The position numbers and the translations under genes were made by a program. Under the pieces are notes generated by a model, which saw only the letters and a list, made by a program, of their open reading frames with translations, was not told where the DNA came from and made no database searches. 53,273 bases of DNA from an uncultured Clostridium sp. Lineage in GTDB: Bacteria; Bacillota; Clostridia; Clostridiales; Clostridiaceae. The stretch is taken from assembly GCA_900543325.1 (NCBI GenBank), contig UQQU01000009.1, positions 1 through 53,273 on the forward strand, given 5' to 3'. Shown here piece after piece: positions 25,913 to 34,005 of the stretch (within the stretch, counting starts at the first letter, position 1; each line of letters opens with the position of its first letter).

Positions 25913-26770
25913 ATGAGTACTACTTTAATAAAATTTTTAAAAACTGAACTTAAATGGAATATAGTAAACTTGTCTTCTATAGAAAGAATAGGTGGTCTTA
26001 GTAGTGAAAACTATAAAGTTTCTTATAAGAACAATAATTATTTTGTTAAAATCTGCACACATAATTATTTACATACTGATAGAAAAAATGAGTTATCAAT
26101 AATAACTAAAGCTGAGGAAATCAATATAACTCCTCATTTATACTACTTTTCTACTGAAACTGGAAATATGGTTAGCAATTGGATTCATGGGGCTATGCCA
26201 TCCTTAACGGATTTTTCTTCAACTAAATTTCTATATAGACTTTCTTCATCCTTAAAAAGCCTTCATAATTTGAAATGCGAGAAATACTTTAATCCATTTG
26301 ATCATATAAGAAAAAGAGTAAATATATGTAAAAAATCAAATCTTTATTTACCAAACTCTATAGATATGCTTCTAAATCATTTAACTAGATTAGAAATTAA
26401 ACTTAATAAAAACCCTTTGATTGGACTCTGCCATAATGACTTAAATGCTTCAAATATTCTTTTAAGCAATAATAATTTATATTTTGTAGATTTTGAGTAC
26501 TCTTCTATGGGAGATATATTTTTTGACTTAGCAACTATATCTTGGTTTTTTACTGAAGATTCTAGAAAATCGCTAATAGAATCTTATTTTGGAGAATTTA
26601 ATGATGAATATTATAAAAGGCTCTTAGATTACTTATTTGTAGTTAAATTTTATAATGCTACTTGGTCATTATTAAAATCCCAAGACTCTAATTCTAGTTA
26701 TGATTATTTAGCTGGTGCTAAAATGATATTTAAAGAATTACTTAACTATAACTCTATAAGAAAATTTTAA
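25913..26770 (+). CDS. APH/choline kinase-family phosphotransferase
   Basis: Protein of 285 residues with the eukaryotic-like kinase fold. Near the N-terminus the YKVSYKNNNYFVKI segment holds the ATP-binding Lys. The catalytic loop is LCHNDLNASNILL (HxDxxxxN) and the metal site YFVDFEYSSMGDIFFDLA. The DFEYS...DIFFDLA form resembles choline/ethanolamine or thiamine kinases more than aminoglycoside enzymes, so small-metabolite phosphorylation is more likely than antibiotic resistance. It is divergent from cobT and convergent with the following small gene. Proximity to B12 genes may be chance. Confidence 0.8.
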   Translation: MSTTLIKFLKTELKWNIVNLSSIERIGGLSSENYKVSYKNNNYFVKICTHNYLHTDRKNELSIITKAEEINITPHLYYFSTETGNMVSNWIHGAMPSLTDFSSTKFLYRLSSSLKSLHNLKCEKYFNPFDHIRKRVNICKKSNLYLPNSIDMLLNHLTRLEIKLNKNPLIGLCHNDLNASNILLSNNNLYFVDFEYSSMGDIFFDLATISWFFTEDSRKSLIESYFGEFNDEYYKRLLDYLFVVKFYNATWSLLKSQDSNSSYDYLAGAKMIFKELLNYNSIRKF

Positions 26771-26835
26771 CTAAAAAAATCCCCTTGAGCATTAAAAACC
26801 CAAGGGGCAAAATCAGTTTGCAGTACCACCCTTTT
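26771..26835 (-). promoter_or_regulatory. T-box-like antiterminator and terminator without a downstream target
   Basis: On the minus strand AGGGTGGTACTGCA (26819-26832) matches 12 of 14 positions of the T-box sequence AGGGTGGNACCGCG. Downstream, CCCCTTG (26801-26807) and CAAGGGG (26781-26787) form a terminator stem followed by ATTTTTTT, and CCCTT can instead pair with the AAGGG of the T-box. GCAAA/TTTTGC fits the second antiterminator helix. No stem I with specifier loop is visible upstream, where a coding gene ends 23 bases away, and only a convergent gene lies downstream. Now it would serve as the terminator of the 26858-27214 gene. Confidence 0.55.
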
Positions 26836-26857
26836 TAACAAAATAAGTATATCAGCC

Positions 26858-27214
26858 TTATATTCCATAGTGAATTACATACTTGTTTTCTTTTATTGCA
26901 ATATTAATTTTATTTATTAACTTATCAAGCTCATTGGATTTAAATTGCTTATTAGCTCTTACAATAATTTTTTTAAATTCTTTTAATGAACTTGGCGGTA
27001 TTATTGTGGTACCACAATAATCTAACCCTAACCCAGGATGTTTTTTTACATGAAAGTATGTTTTTAAATGTCCCAATTCCTCTAAATACTTTATTATTAC
27101 CTCATCTATTAATTCATCACTAACAGAAATACAATTATACTTTTCAGGTTCATAATCACTATACCACTTATCATCTTCAAATTTTTCAATAATTCCAAAA
27201 TCGTGTTTTGCCAA
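26858..27214 (-). CDS. Hypothetical protein (118 aa)
   Basis: I do not recognise this protein. It is soluble, mixed charge, without signal or membrane segments. A hydrophilic N-terminus (KHDFGIIEKFEDDKWYSDYEPEKYNCISV) precedes a helix ending in HLKTYFHVKKHPGLGLDYCGTTIIPP, then a Lys-rich helical tail. The HPGLGLDYCGTTIIPPSSL stretch is the most distinctive part. The TTG start at 27214 is supported by GGAGGAGA six bases upstream. It stands alone and is followed by the T-box-like terminator on the same strand. Confidence 0.7.
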   Translation of the reverse strand: MAKHDFGIIEKFEDDKWYSDYEPEKYNCISVSDELIDEVIIKYLEELGHLKTYFHVKKHPGLGLDYCGTTIIPPSSLKEFKKIIVRANKQFKSNELDKLINKINIAIKENKYVIHYGI

Positions 27215-27260
27215 GTTTCTCCTCCTTCATAATTCAACTTATGAATTTATATTTTATTTT

Positions 27261-27647
27261 TTATACTTTTAAAGTTATACTTAATTGATTTACTGAAAAT
27301 AAATTATATAAAGCATCCAATCCCAATCCTATTGTCATCCATAAAATATACCTTTGAAAATAATCTAAAAAAATATATAACTTACTTTTAGTTACCATAT
27401 ATTCATCTATAATACTTTTACAAAACTCCTTATAATTATCACCAACAATAAAAGACTTATCTCTATTTTCATACTGAGCTTCAAGAAGCATATCCATTAT
27501 TTGATGTAAGATCTCTTCCTTTTCATACATAGTTAAATCAGTAGCCTTTATATATGTAGTTATATATTTATATAAAAAAAGATTATTTTCGTTTAATTTT
27601 TTCTGTTCCTTTATTCTCATATTCATAAATTTCAATACCCTTATCAT
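27261..27647 (-). CDS. DUF1048-like protein paired with PadR
   Basis: Protein of 128 residues. The central part is helical and contains EEILHQIMDMLLEAQYENRDKSFIVGDNYKEFCKSII, which follows the DUF1048 pattern of a helix, then G-D-x-x-x-F-C. A possible C-terminal membrane or amphipathic segment (ILWMTIGLGLDALYNLF) follows. DUF1048 genes usually accompany PadR regulators, as here: the start is 3 bp from the padR-type stop, so the two are co-transcribed. Function unknown. Confidence 0.65.
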   Translation of the reverse strand: MIRVLKFMNMRIKEQKKLNENNLFLYKYITTYIKATDLTMYEKEEILHQIMDMLLEAQYENRDKSFIVGDNYKEFCKSIIDEYMVTKSKLYIFLDYFQRYILWMTIGLGLDALYNLFSVNQLSITLKV

Positions 27648-27650
27648 AAA

Positions 27651-27971
27651 TTAACCCTCCAAAACATTTTTTACATTTCTTTTTACTATATTCCATGTAT
27701 TTATGAATTCATTTAATTCACATTTTCCTTCTTCAGTTAAATAATAATATTTTCTCATTGGACCAAGTGGTGATTTTTTCATTATTGAATATAATAATTT
27801 TTTCTTTTCTAACCTTATAAGAATGGGATAAACACTTCCTTCACTTATATCTTCAAAACCATAATTTATAAGCTTTTCACAAACTTCATATCCATAAGTC
27901 TCACCATTAGATATTATCTTTAATATACATCCTTCCAACAATCCCTTTAGCATTTGTGTTGAATTTGCCAC
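27651..27971 (-). CDS. PadR family transcriptional regulator
   Basis: Winged-helix repressor of about 106 residues. NSTQMLKGLLEGCILKIISNGETYGYEVCEKL is the PadR recognition region, and SEGSVYPILIRLEKKKLL follows. KYYYLTEEGKCEL forms the wing, then a short C-terminal dimer helix. The GTG at 27971 is preferred over an ATG eight codons upstream: an AGGTGA site lies before it, while the ATG falls only about ten bases after the predicted transcription start. A dyad over the -10 box suggests autoregulation. It is the first gene of a two-gene operon with the DUF1048-like gene. Confidence 0.85.
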   Translation of the reverse strand: MANSTQMLKGLLEGCILKIISNGETYGYEVCEKLINYGFEDISEGSVYPILIRLEKKKLLYSIMKKSPLGPMRKYYYLTEEGKCELNEFINTWNIVKRNVKNVLEG

Positions 27972-27999
27972 TTTTTCACCTACTTTGTATTGCATAATA

Positions 28000-28017
28000 G
28001 TAATAACTAAATATTAC
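28000..28017. promoter_or_regulatory. Palindrome over the padR -10 box (candidate PadR operator)
   Basis: GTAATA-N6-TATTAC is an exact dyad covering the predicted -10 and start site. It fits negative autoregulation by the PadR protein encoded immediately downstream. Confidence 0.55.
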
Positions 28018-28038
28018 CACACTATTTTGTATTGTCAA
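28011..28038 (-). promoter_or_regulatory. Sigma-A promoter of the padR operon
   Basis: TTGACA (28033-28038) and TAATAT (28011-28016), 16 bases apart on the minus strand. The start site would fall near 28004. Confidence 0.7.
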
Positions 28039-28046
28039 GTAGTAAC

Positions 28047-28079
28047 AAAAAAAGAATAACATTTCTGTTATCCTTTTTT
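28047..28079 (-). terminator. Intrinsic terminator of the 28084-28419 gene
   Basis: ATAACA and TGTTAT pair around a short loop, flanked by AAAAAAGG and TTCTTTTTTT on the minus strand, five bases after the stop. Confidence 0.75.
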
Positions 28080-28083
28080 GATT

Positions 28084-28419
28084 TTATTTGTTTTTACACT
28101 TGCAATTATTCTCCATACAATCTTGTAATAAATCACTAATAGCATTTGTTAATTGGCAATTTGAATTCATTAAATAATTATTTGTCATTTGATTATTCCA
28201 AGCATATAAAAATATTATTAGTAATATCAGCCTCACAAATTGGCTACCATAACACTGCAATAAATTTAATAATTGACATGCAAAAAACTCATTTACTGCA
28301 TTAGTATTATTCTCATCATTGGTATCATCACAATAACTTGAACAAAGCTCCCTTAAATCATCTTCATCTAAGTTATTTATAATCTCACTTAAAGTATTTG
28401 TTGTTTCTGATGTACTCAA
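28084..28419 (-). CDS. Small Cys-containing hypothetical protein (111 aa)
   Basis: Not recognised. An acidic N-terminal half (about 1-42, with LDEDDLRELCSSYCDD) is followed by a hydrophobic segment (about 58-75, FVRLILLIIFLYAW) that could be a membrane helix or buried core. The C-terminus is Cys-rich (DCMENNCKCKNK). The composition, rich in Asn, Cys and acidic residues, recalls small spore-surface or coat proteins, but that is only an impression. TTG start with a GAGGGG site eight bases before it. Monocistronic with its own terminator. Confidence 0.55.
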   Translation of the reverse strand: MSTSETTNTLSEIINNLDEDDLRELCSSYCDDTNDENNTNAVNEFFACQLLNLLQCYGSQFVRLILLIIFLYAWNNQMTNNYLMNSNCQLTNAISDLLQDCMENNCKCKNK

Positions 28420-28570
28420 TTTTCTTTTCCCCTCATAACTTATCTAACACTTCATAATACGCCAAAATTACAAGCATTGCTACAAATTTATACTATTTTC
28501 TCTGCTTTAAATAAAAAGTAATCTTATTATCGTTAAATATATTTACTAAATTCTCATAGCCATCTTCTAT

Positions 28571-28622
28571 AAAAAATAAAAAGATGATATAAAACAATCT
28601 AAAATCATTTTATATCATCTTT
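28571..28622 (-). terminator. Intrinsic terminator of the MATE gene
   Basis: A perfect 15-bp stem AAAGATGATATAAAA (28580-28594) with its complement (28608-28622), then a T-rich run on the minus strand, 13 bases after the stop. Confidence 0.85.
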
Positions 28623-28634
28623 AATTAACCAATT

Positions 28635-29993
28635 TTAAGCTTTAATATTTCCATGCTTTAATAAACTTCTTATTCTTCTGAAATAAGTAATCCCTAATGG
28701 AATTGACGCTGCAAACCAAGCTACTGGGTCAGCTAAACATATTCCTATAAAACCTAAGTACTTTGGTAAAGCAAATGCAACTAGGGCTCTTGCTATAAGT
28801 TCATATGCTCCAGCCATCATTGGAACAAATGAATCACCTATTCCTTGAAGTGTATTTCTATATATAAATATTAATCCTAAAGGTATAAAGAATATAGCTG
28901 ATATATCAAGTACTTGTTGCGCATATTTTAATACTTCAGCATCTGGATTACTTATAAACATCATAACAAAGTATTTCCCAAGGAACATTAAAACTGCTCC
29001 TGCAATAATACTTGTAATAATTGAAATTTTAGTACATTCCTTAACGCCTTCTTTTATACGTCCATACTCTTTAGCACCAAGATTTTGTCCACAATATGTA
29101 GCCATAGTAACACCAAAAGTAATTGCTGGTTGCATAACAAGCTGTAATGCCTTTGATGCCGCTGTATATGAAGCAATAACCGTAGAACCAAATACATTTA
29201 AGGCACCTTGAACAGTCATTATTCCTATAGATGTTATAGAGAATTGAAGAGCCATTGGAATTCCTATCTTCAAATGCTTATGATAATATCTTCTTTTAAC
29301 ATTAAAATCTTCTTTTTTAAGTCTTAAAATAGTAAACCTCTTATAAGTATAAATTAAACAAAGTATTGCAGATACACCTTGAGAAATAATTGTTGCATAT
29401 GCAGCACCTGCAACTCCCATCTTAAAGTTAATTATAAATACTAAATCTAAAATAATATTTAAAACTGAAGACACTATTAAGAAGTATAAAGGTGTTTTGC
29501 TATCACCTAATGCTCTTAATATACTTGCAATAAAGTTATATGCAACTGTTGCTATAATTCCTCCATAAATTATTTTTACATATATATAAGCATCACCCAT
29601 AATATTTTCAGGAGTATTCATTAATTTTAATAAAGGTTTTGCTCCTAATAAACTTACTATTGTAGCTACAATTACTGAAATAACTGTTAAAGTTATTGCA
29701 CTAGCAGTAGCTTTACGAAGGCCTTTTTCATCTTTTGCTCCAAATTTTTGTGATACTAAAACTGCAAATCCACTAGTTAACCCTGTAGCAAATCCATTAA
29801 CTAAAAATACCATAGATCCTGTTGAACCAACTGCTGCTAAAGCATCAACCCCTACAAATCTCCCAACTATTATAGTATCTACCATACTATAAAATTGTTG
29901 AAATACATTTCCTATTAATAAAGGTATCGAGAATAGTAATATTAACTTAACAGGATTACCTTTAGTCATATCATTTGTCATATCATTTTTCAT
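28635..29993 (-). CDS. MATE family efflux transporter
   Basis: Membrane exporter of 452 residues with about 12 helices in two homologous halves. The N-terminal PVKLILLFSIPLLIGNVFQQFYSMVDTIIVGRFVG and the second-half GIPMALQFSITSIGIMTVQGALNVFG are characteristic MATE segments. Such proteins use Na+ or H+ to export drugs, dyes or metabolites. The short direct repeat MTNDMTK at the N-terminus (NDMTNDMTKG) offers alternative ATG starts. Single gene between two terminators; substrate unknown. Confidence 0.93.
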   Translation of the reverse strand: MKNDMTNDMTKGNPVKLILLFSIPLLIGNVFQQFYSMVDTIIVGRFVGVDALAAVGSTGSMVFLVNGFATGLTSGFAVLVSQKFGAKDEKGLRKATASAITLTVISVIVATIVSLLGAKPLLKLMNTPENIMGDAYIYVKIIYGGIIATVAYNFIASILRALGDSKTPLYFLIVSSVLNIILDLVFIINFKMGVAGAAYATIISQGVSAILCLIYTYKRFTILRLKKEDFNVKRRYYHKHLKIGIPMALQFSITSIGIMTVQGALNVFGSTVIASYTAASKALQLVMQPAITFGVTMATYCGQNLGAKEYGRIKEGVKECTKISIITSIIAGAVLMFLGKYFVMMFISNPDAEVLKYAQQVLDISAIFFIPLGLIFIYRNTLQGIGDSFVPMMAGAYELIARALVAFALPKYLGFIGICLADPVAWFAASIPLGITYFRRIRSLLKHGNIKA

Positions 29994-30070
29994 CTCATCA
30001 TCTCCCCTAACGTTTTATTTCACAATTAAATAGAATATCATCTTTAACATACTTTTGCAAAACAAATTTT

Positions 30071-30101
30071 AAGAGGTAAGGCTATTTTTTTATTACCTCT
30101 T
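30071..30101 (-). terminator. Hairpin after the MocR regulator
   Basis: AAGAGGTAA and TTACCTCTT form a perfect 9-bp stem 11 bases past the stop at 30112. The following minus-strand bases AAAATTTG are only weakly T-rich, so termination strength is uncertain. Confidence 0.5.
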
Positions 30102-30111
30102 AACCTGACTT

Positions 30112-31566
30112 TTATATATTAATTATTTTTAAGTTTTTTATTACTTCACCTATAATTTTAATGCCTTGTTCTATCTCTTCAATAGATAATCTAGAAAGTC
30201 CCAACCTTAAACATTCTTTACAACTATCATCTACTGAAAATATATCTCCTGGCGTAAATATAACACCTTCTTTATAACACTCCTCTAAAAGTTGTCTTGA
30301 ATCTACACCCTCTATTCTAATATAAATGTGCAGTCCACCTTCTCCCCATATAAATGTTGGATTAATATATTTATTAATACATTTTATAGCAAACTCATAT
30401 TTCTCCTTATAAACTTTTCTAACCTTTTTTATTTGCTTTTCAAAAGCTCCAGAACGTAAATACTCATAAAGTATTCCTTGATCTAAAAATGATGTATGAA
30501 TATTTTTACACCTCTTCACACTTTCTAATATGTCTATAACATTTTTATCTGCAAGAATCCATCCTACTCGTATACCTGGAAATAGTATCTTAGAGAAACT
30601 TCCTATATAAACAACTCCACTCCCTCCATTATCAAGAGCTGCTATTGGAGATACATGGGTACTATTATATAAAAGTTCTTCATTAAAGCCATCCTCAATT
30701 ATAGGAACATTATACTTTTTAAATAAATTATAAACAGAATATCTTCTTTCACCCTTCATTACAATTCCAGTTGGATTATGATATGAAGGAATTAAATACC
30801 CAAACTTTATATTATTACTTTTTAACTTTTCTTCTAATTCATTAGTATCTATTCCCTCTTCTGTCATAGAAACTCCTACAACTTCTAATCCGTGAACCTT
30901 CATAATCTTAATGGCTGTATTATGAGTTGGATTTTCACAAATAATTTTATCTCCTTTATTTGTATATGAAGTAAGAAGCATCTCCAATCCTTCTGTAAAT
31001 CCATTAGTAATTATGATATCTTTACCTTCAGTATCTACACCCTTTGTATTCATATATTTTAAAAGATATTCAATAAGCGGTTTATACCCCTTTGCATATC
31101 CATAATTTAAAATCTTATGTCCTTCTATTGAAATTCTATTTAAAAATGCTTTTTTAAACTCTTCCATATCAAATAATTCACCATCTGGTGATATGCTTTT
31201 AAAAGATATTAAATTCTTTTCCCATGGGATTTCACTTTTTACAATATCTAATTTTTCTGCAAGTTTTCCATAATCATTGGCTTTTTCACTCCAAGAAATC
31301 TTCCATCCATCTTCATTTATTGATTTAACCTCCGCAACAAAGGTTCCTCTTCCCTTTACAGTATATAAAACACCTTTCTCTTCAAGATTTTCATATGCAG
31401 TTATTACAGAATTTCTACTTACACCAAGTAATTTAGAAAGCTCCCTTGTAGCAGGGAGCTTGCCATTTGATACAAGAAGATTACTGTCAATCATACTCTT
31501 TATATAATTTTCTATTTGTAAATATAACGGTTCTTCATCATTAAAGTCTATTTTAGAAAATATCAT
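30112..31566 (-). CDS. MocR-type (GntR/aminotransferase) transcriptional regulator, DdlR-like context
   Basis: Protein of 484 residues. An N-terminal GntR winged helix (about 8-75, YLQIENYIKSMIDSNLLVSNGKLPATRELSKLLGVSRNSVITAYENLEEKG) is fused to a class I aminotransferase domain. SYHNPTG and the PLP-lysine segment IGSFSKILFPGIRVGWI are intact. MocR proteins sense PLP or its amino-acid aldimines. It starts 12 bp after ddl, with its AGGAG overlapping the ddl stop, so it likely regulates D-alanyl-D-alanine ligase in the manner of DdlR of Brevibacillus. PdxR-type or GabR-type roles are less likely because no B6 or GABA genes are near. Confidence 0.88.
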   Translation of the reverse strand: MIFSKIDFNDEEPLYLQIENYIKSMIDSNLLVSNGKLPATRELSKLLGVSRNSVITAYENLEEKGVLYTVKGRGTFVAEVKSINEDGWKISWSEKANDYGKLAEKLDIVKSEIPWEKNLISFKSISPDGELFDMEEFKKAFLNRISIEGHKILNYGYAKGYKPLIEYLLKYMNTKGVDTEGKDIIITNGFTEGLEMLLTSYTNKGDKIICENPTHNTAIKIMKVHGLEVVGVSMTEEGIDTNELEEKLKSNNIKFGYLIPSYHNPTGIVMKGERRYSVYNLFKKYNVPIIEDGFNEELLYNSTHVSPIAALDNGGSGVVYIGSFSKILFPGIRVGWILADKNVIDILESVKRCKNIHTSFLDQGILYEYLRSGAFEKQIKKVRKVYKEKYEFAIKCINKYINPTFIWGEGGLHIYIRIEGVDSRQLLEECYKEGVIFTPGDIFSVDDSCKECLRLGLSRLSIEEIEQGIKIIGEVIKNLKIINI

Positions 31567-31578
31567 TTCTCACAACTC

Positions 31579-32478
31579 CTAAAGTAGTGAACACTCTATT
31601 ATTTTATCTAATAACTCACTAAATTCTAATCCGCGTACCTTTGCACTTTTAGGAATTAAACTTTGTTTTGTCATTCCAGGAAGTGTATTTACTTCTAGTA
31701 AATATGGTACTCCATCACTTACTATCATATCAATTCGTGCATAGCTATTGCAACCCAAAATATCCCAAACCCTTTTTGAAATATAATTAATTTTTTCTTG
31801 TAGCTTTTCTTCTAACAAAACTACTTCTTCTTCCGCTCCATTTTCCTCATACTTAGAAGCATAGTCAAAGAATTCACCATTTTTTGACTTAATCATAACA
31901 GTAGGAAAAACCTCTCCATTTAATACAAAAGAAGTTATTTCCTGTCCATCTATATATTCTTCTATCATTATTTCATTGTCGTACTTTAATCCTTCTATTA
32001 CTGCCATTTCCACTTCCTCTTCACTTCTAACTAAAAATGTAGCAACACTGGATCCTCCATTATTAGGCTTAATAAATACAGGATATTGTAATTCCCTTAT
32101 TTTTTTATAATCTATTTCTCCAGCTGATTTAACTATTAGCCACTTTGCCGTATTAACACCTACAGTTTTTACTATTCTCTTAGTTAATCCTTTATTCATA
32201 CATATAGCACTTGGTAGCACCTTGCAACCACTATACGGTATTCCCATAGTTTCAAGTAACCCTTGAATAGTTCCATCTTCTCCAAACTGTCCATGTAAAG
32301 CTAAAAATGCAAAGTCTATTCCTTTTACCTTTTCAACTACTTCACTTTTAGAATCTATTATTATAGGAATTATCTCTTCATATTTATCTCTATTTAAATT
32401 TAATAAAACTTGCTCCCCTGACTTTAGGCTTATTTCTCTTTCTGATGATATTCCACCCATTATCACTCCAATCTTCAT
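31579..32478 (-). CDS. ddl: D-alanine-D-alanine ligase
   Basis: ATP-grasp ligase of 299 residues that makes the D-Ala-D-Ala dipeptide of peptidoglycan. Motifs: IGVIMGGISSEREISLKSG at the N-terminus, FLALHGQFGEDGTIQGLLE, KPNNGGSSVATFLV, EEYIDGQEIT, and the C-terminal YARIDMIVSDGVPYLLEVNTLPGMT. The ATG at 32478 is chosen over a GTG three codons upstream because a GGAG lies eight bases before it. A MocR regulator follows in the same transcript. The S41 protease remnant and its terminator lie upstream. Confidence 0.95.
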   Translation of the reverse strand: MKIGVIMGGISSEREISLKSGEQVLLNLNRDKYEEIIPIIIDSKSEVVEKVKGIDFAFLALHGQFGEDGTIQGLLETMGIPYSGCKVLPSAICMNKGLTKRIVKTVGVNTAKWLIVKSAGEIDYKKIRELQYPVFIKPNNGGSSVATFLVRSEEEVEMAVIEGLKYDNEIMIEEYIDGQEITSFVLNGEVFPTVMIKSKNGEFFDYASKYEENGAEEEVVLLEEKLQEKINYISKRVWDILGCNSYARIDMIVSDGVPYLLEVNTLPGMTKQSLIPKSAKVRGLEFSELLDKIIECSLL

Positions 32479-32529
32479 CACTAACACTCCTTTTTTTAAT
32501 CTTTACTTTATTTTATGAATATAATAAAA

Positions 32530-32575
32530 AATTAAAAAGCACCACAGGAAAGGTATTTTACCTTAACCGTGGTAC
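32530..32575 (-). terminator. Terminator after the S41 protease remnant
   Basis: GTACCACGGTTAAGGTA (32559-32575) pairs with TACCTTTCCTGTGGTGC (32539-32555) with a few wobble or mismatched pairs, then TTTTTAATTTTTT on the minus strand. It has outlived the gene it served, and it insulates ddl from upstream transcription. Confidence 0.75.
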
Positions 32576-32734
32576 TGTTATTTGTATTACAATAATATCT
32601 CCAAAACTAGAAGGTTTATTACTACTTGCTCTACCTACTATTTTCCCAAGATTTCCATCGCTTACCCACACAACTAGCATTTGTGCTGAACTAAACGTAT
32701 TTTCATTTTCAATAACATATAAAAGAATTATTAA
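32558..32734 (-). pseudogene. C-terminal remnant of an S41 family peptidase
   Basis: The minus strand holds a 58-codon open stretch reading LLYVIENENTFSSAQMLVVWVSD...LGKIVGRASSNKPSSFGDIIV. This is the region around the catalytic Ser of S41 (tail-specific protease-like) peptidases: TFSSA contains the nucleophile, and NKPSSFGD is the usual following motif. The rest of the protein, normally 350-450 residues, is missing. A stop precedes the fragment at 32735-32737, and the C-terminal end (VIQITVPRLR) runs into the terminator. No start codon or ribosome site is present. A degraded gene rather than a small functional protein. Confidence 0.75.
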
Positions 32735-32835
32735 TTAATTTTTATTTTGTTAAAAAATTTTTGTTCTATGTTAAAATTTTACAAAAGACTACTATAGCTT
32801 ATAGTATAATTAATGATAAAAAGGGGGAAGTAAAA

Positions 32836-33804
32836 ATGTATAAAAAAATAATAAGCCTATTGATAAATGGAATGCTATTATTATCTTTTATAAGTTGTGA
32901 AACTAATTATTCTAAATCAACTAATTCAAATGAAAAAAATGTAATTAAAAATAGTAGCTTTGATGAAGAATATTATAAATCAACATTAGCCACTATTAAG
33001 TATTTAGAAGATTTCCAAAAAGAAACTGGGAAAAAAGTATATTATGGTGATGAAGATATTAATTTTAATAATTTAGAAAATAATGAAATCTTAGTAGGTG
33101 GGCTTATTTTATTAGATACTGGATACAATGATTATTTTGAAGAACTAGACAAAGATTACTTTAAGGTTGGTATAAGGACGGAATATTGCCCTAAAGTAAA
33201 TAGTACTGAAGATATGGAAATTATTCAGTTAGAGGTCTATCTAAATAGGGAACAAAATAAAGAAATATATGAAAATTTAAAATTAGGAAGCTTTAATGGT
33301 ATAGTTAAGTTAGAAGATCCTGAAAAATTATCAGATATATCTGGTAAAGATTGTATTGGAATAGGAATTGCTAGTGAAGTAATAGATATAGATAAAAAAA
33401 CTTATAATAAAGTTAAAACAAATACCAATAATGAAATGGAAATTAGAAATAACTATATAGCAAAAAATCCTGAAATTTTAGATTGTATTGATGTACAATA
33501 TCAAATGTATGAAAATGTTGGGAAAACTTTTGTTTTAGCAGGAGAAGCTGAGATATCAGACTATTATAATTATAATTATGATGATGATATTAATGAACAA
33601 TATGCTTCTGTTACAATAGGAACATATCCTTATTCTTGGAATTTATATTTTGAAAGGGATAAATATAAAGAATTTCTAAGTAAATTAGAAGAAGGGCCAA
33701 TGGAAGTTATAATTGAAGCCAAAACAGAGAAGGATAGAATGAAACCAACTTCAACACAAGGAGTACCAGTAAAGGTTATTACAGAAATTGATGAATATAA
33801 ATAA
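32836..33804 (+). CDS. Putative lipoprotein of unknown function (322 aa)
   Basis: Lipoprotein signal MYKKIISLLINGMLLLSFISC with lipidated Cys at 21, then a Ser/Asn linker. The mature part is acidic and has two similar beta-rich blocks, roughly 45-180 and 205-320. In each, an ILVGGLILLDTG or FVLAGEAEISDYY strand segment precedes a Tyr-rich stretch and a ligand-like loop (NREQNKEIYENL, ERDKYKEFLSKL), suggesting an internal duplication. The ATG at 32836 has AGGGGGAAG before it; the upstream ATG at 32761 has none. Monocistronic between terminators. No family recognised. Confidence 0.7.
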   Translation: MYKKIISLLINGMLLLSFISCETNYSKSTNSNEKNVIKNSSFDEEYYKSTLATIKYLEDFQKETGKKVYYGDEDINFNNLENNEILVGGLILLDTGYNDYFEELDKDYFKVGIRTEYCPKVNSTEDMEIIQLEVYLNREQNKEIYENLKLGSFNGIVKLEDPEKLSDISGKDCIGIGIASEVIDIDKKTYNKVKTNTNNEMEIRNNYIAKNPEILDCIDVQYQMYENVGKTFVLAGEAEISDYYNYNYDDDINEQYASVTIGTYPYSWNLYFERDKYKEFLSKLEEGPMEVIIEAKTEKDRMKPTSTQGVPVKVITEIDEYK

Positions 33805-33855
33805 GATTATATTTATTATAATCTTTCATAATTGAATTTATATTAAAATAACCGG

Positions 33856-33898
33856 GAGAGTATATAGATTTGTGTAAAAAATAAATCTATATACTCTC
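33856..33898. terminator. Intrinsic terminator
   Basis: A perfect 16-bp stem GAGAGTATATAGATTT (33856-33871) with its complement (33883-33898), followed by TTAATATATTT. It ends the lipoprotein transcript. Confidence 0.75.
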
Positions 33899-34005
33899 TT
33901 AATATATTTCCCTATACCCTTTTTATAGTGCAGTTTAACTAATCATTAAATAGTGAAATATTATCATTATTCATTAATTATCAAATACTATTTATATCTT
34001 AACTA

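Noticed and set aside
25913..26770. Aminoglycoside resistance phosphotransferase
   Set aside because: The DFEYS...DIFFDLA motif form is closer to choline/thiamine-type kinases; resistance is not supported.
27003..27030. GGTACC-containing palindrome inside the 26858-27214 gene as a possible T-box stem
   Set aside because: It is within a coding region with a sound ribosome site and does not match stem I elements.
32445..32738. 97-codon plus-strand frame
   Set aside because: Antisense of the S41 protease remnant and the start of ddl; no ribosome site.
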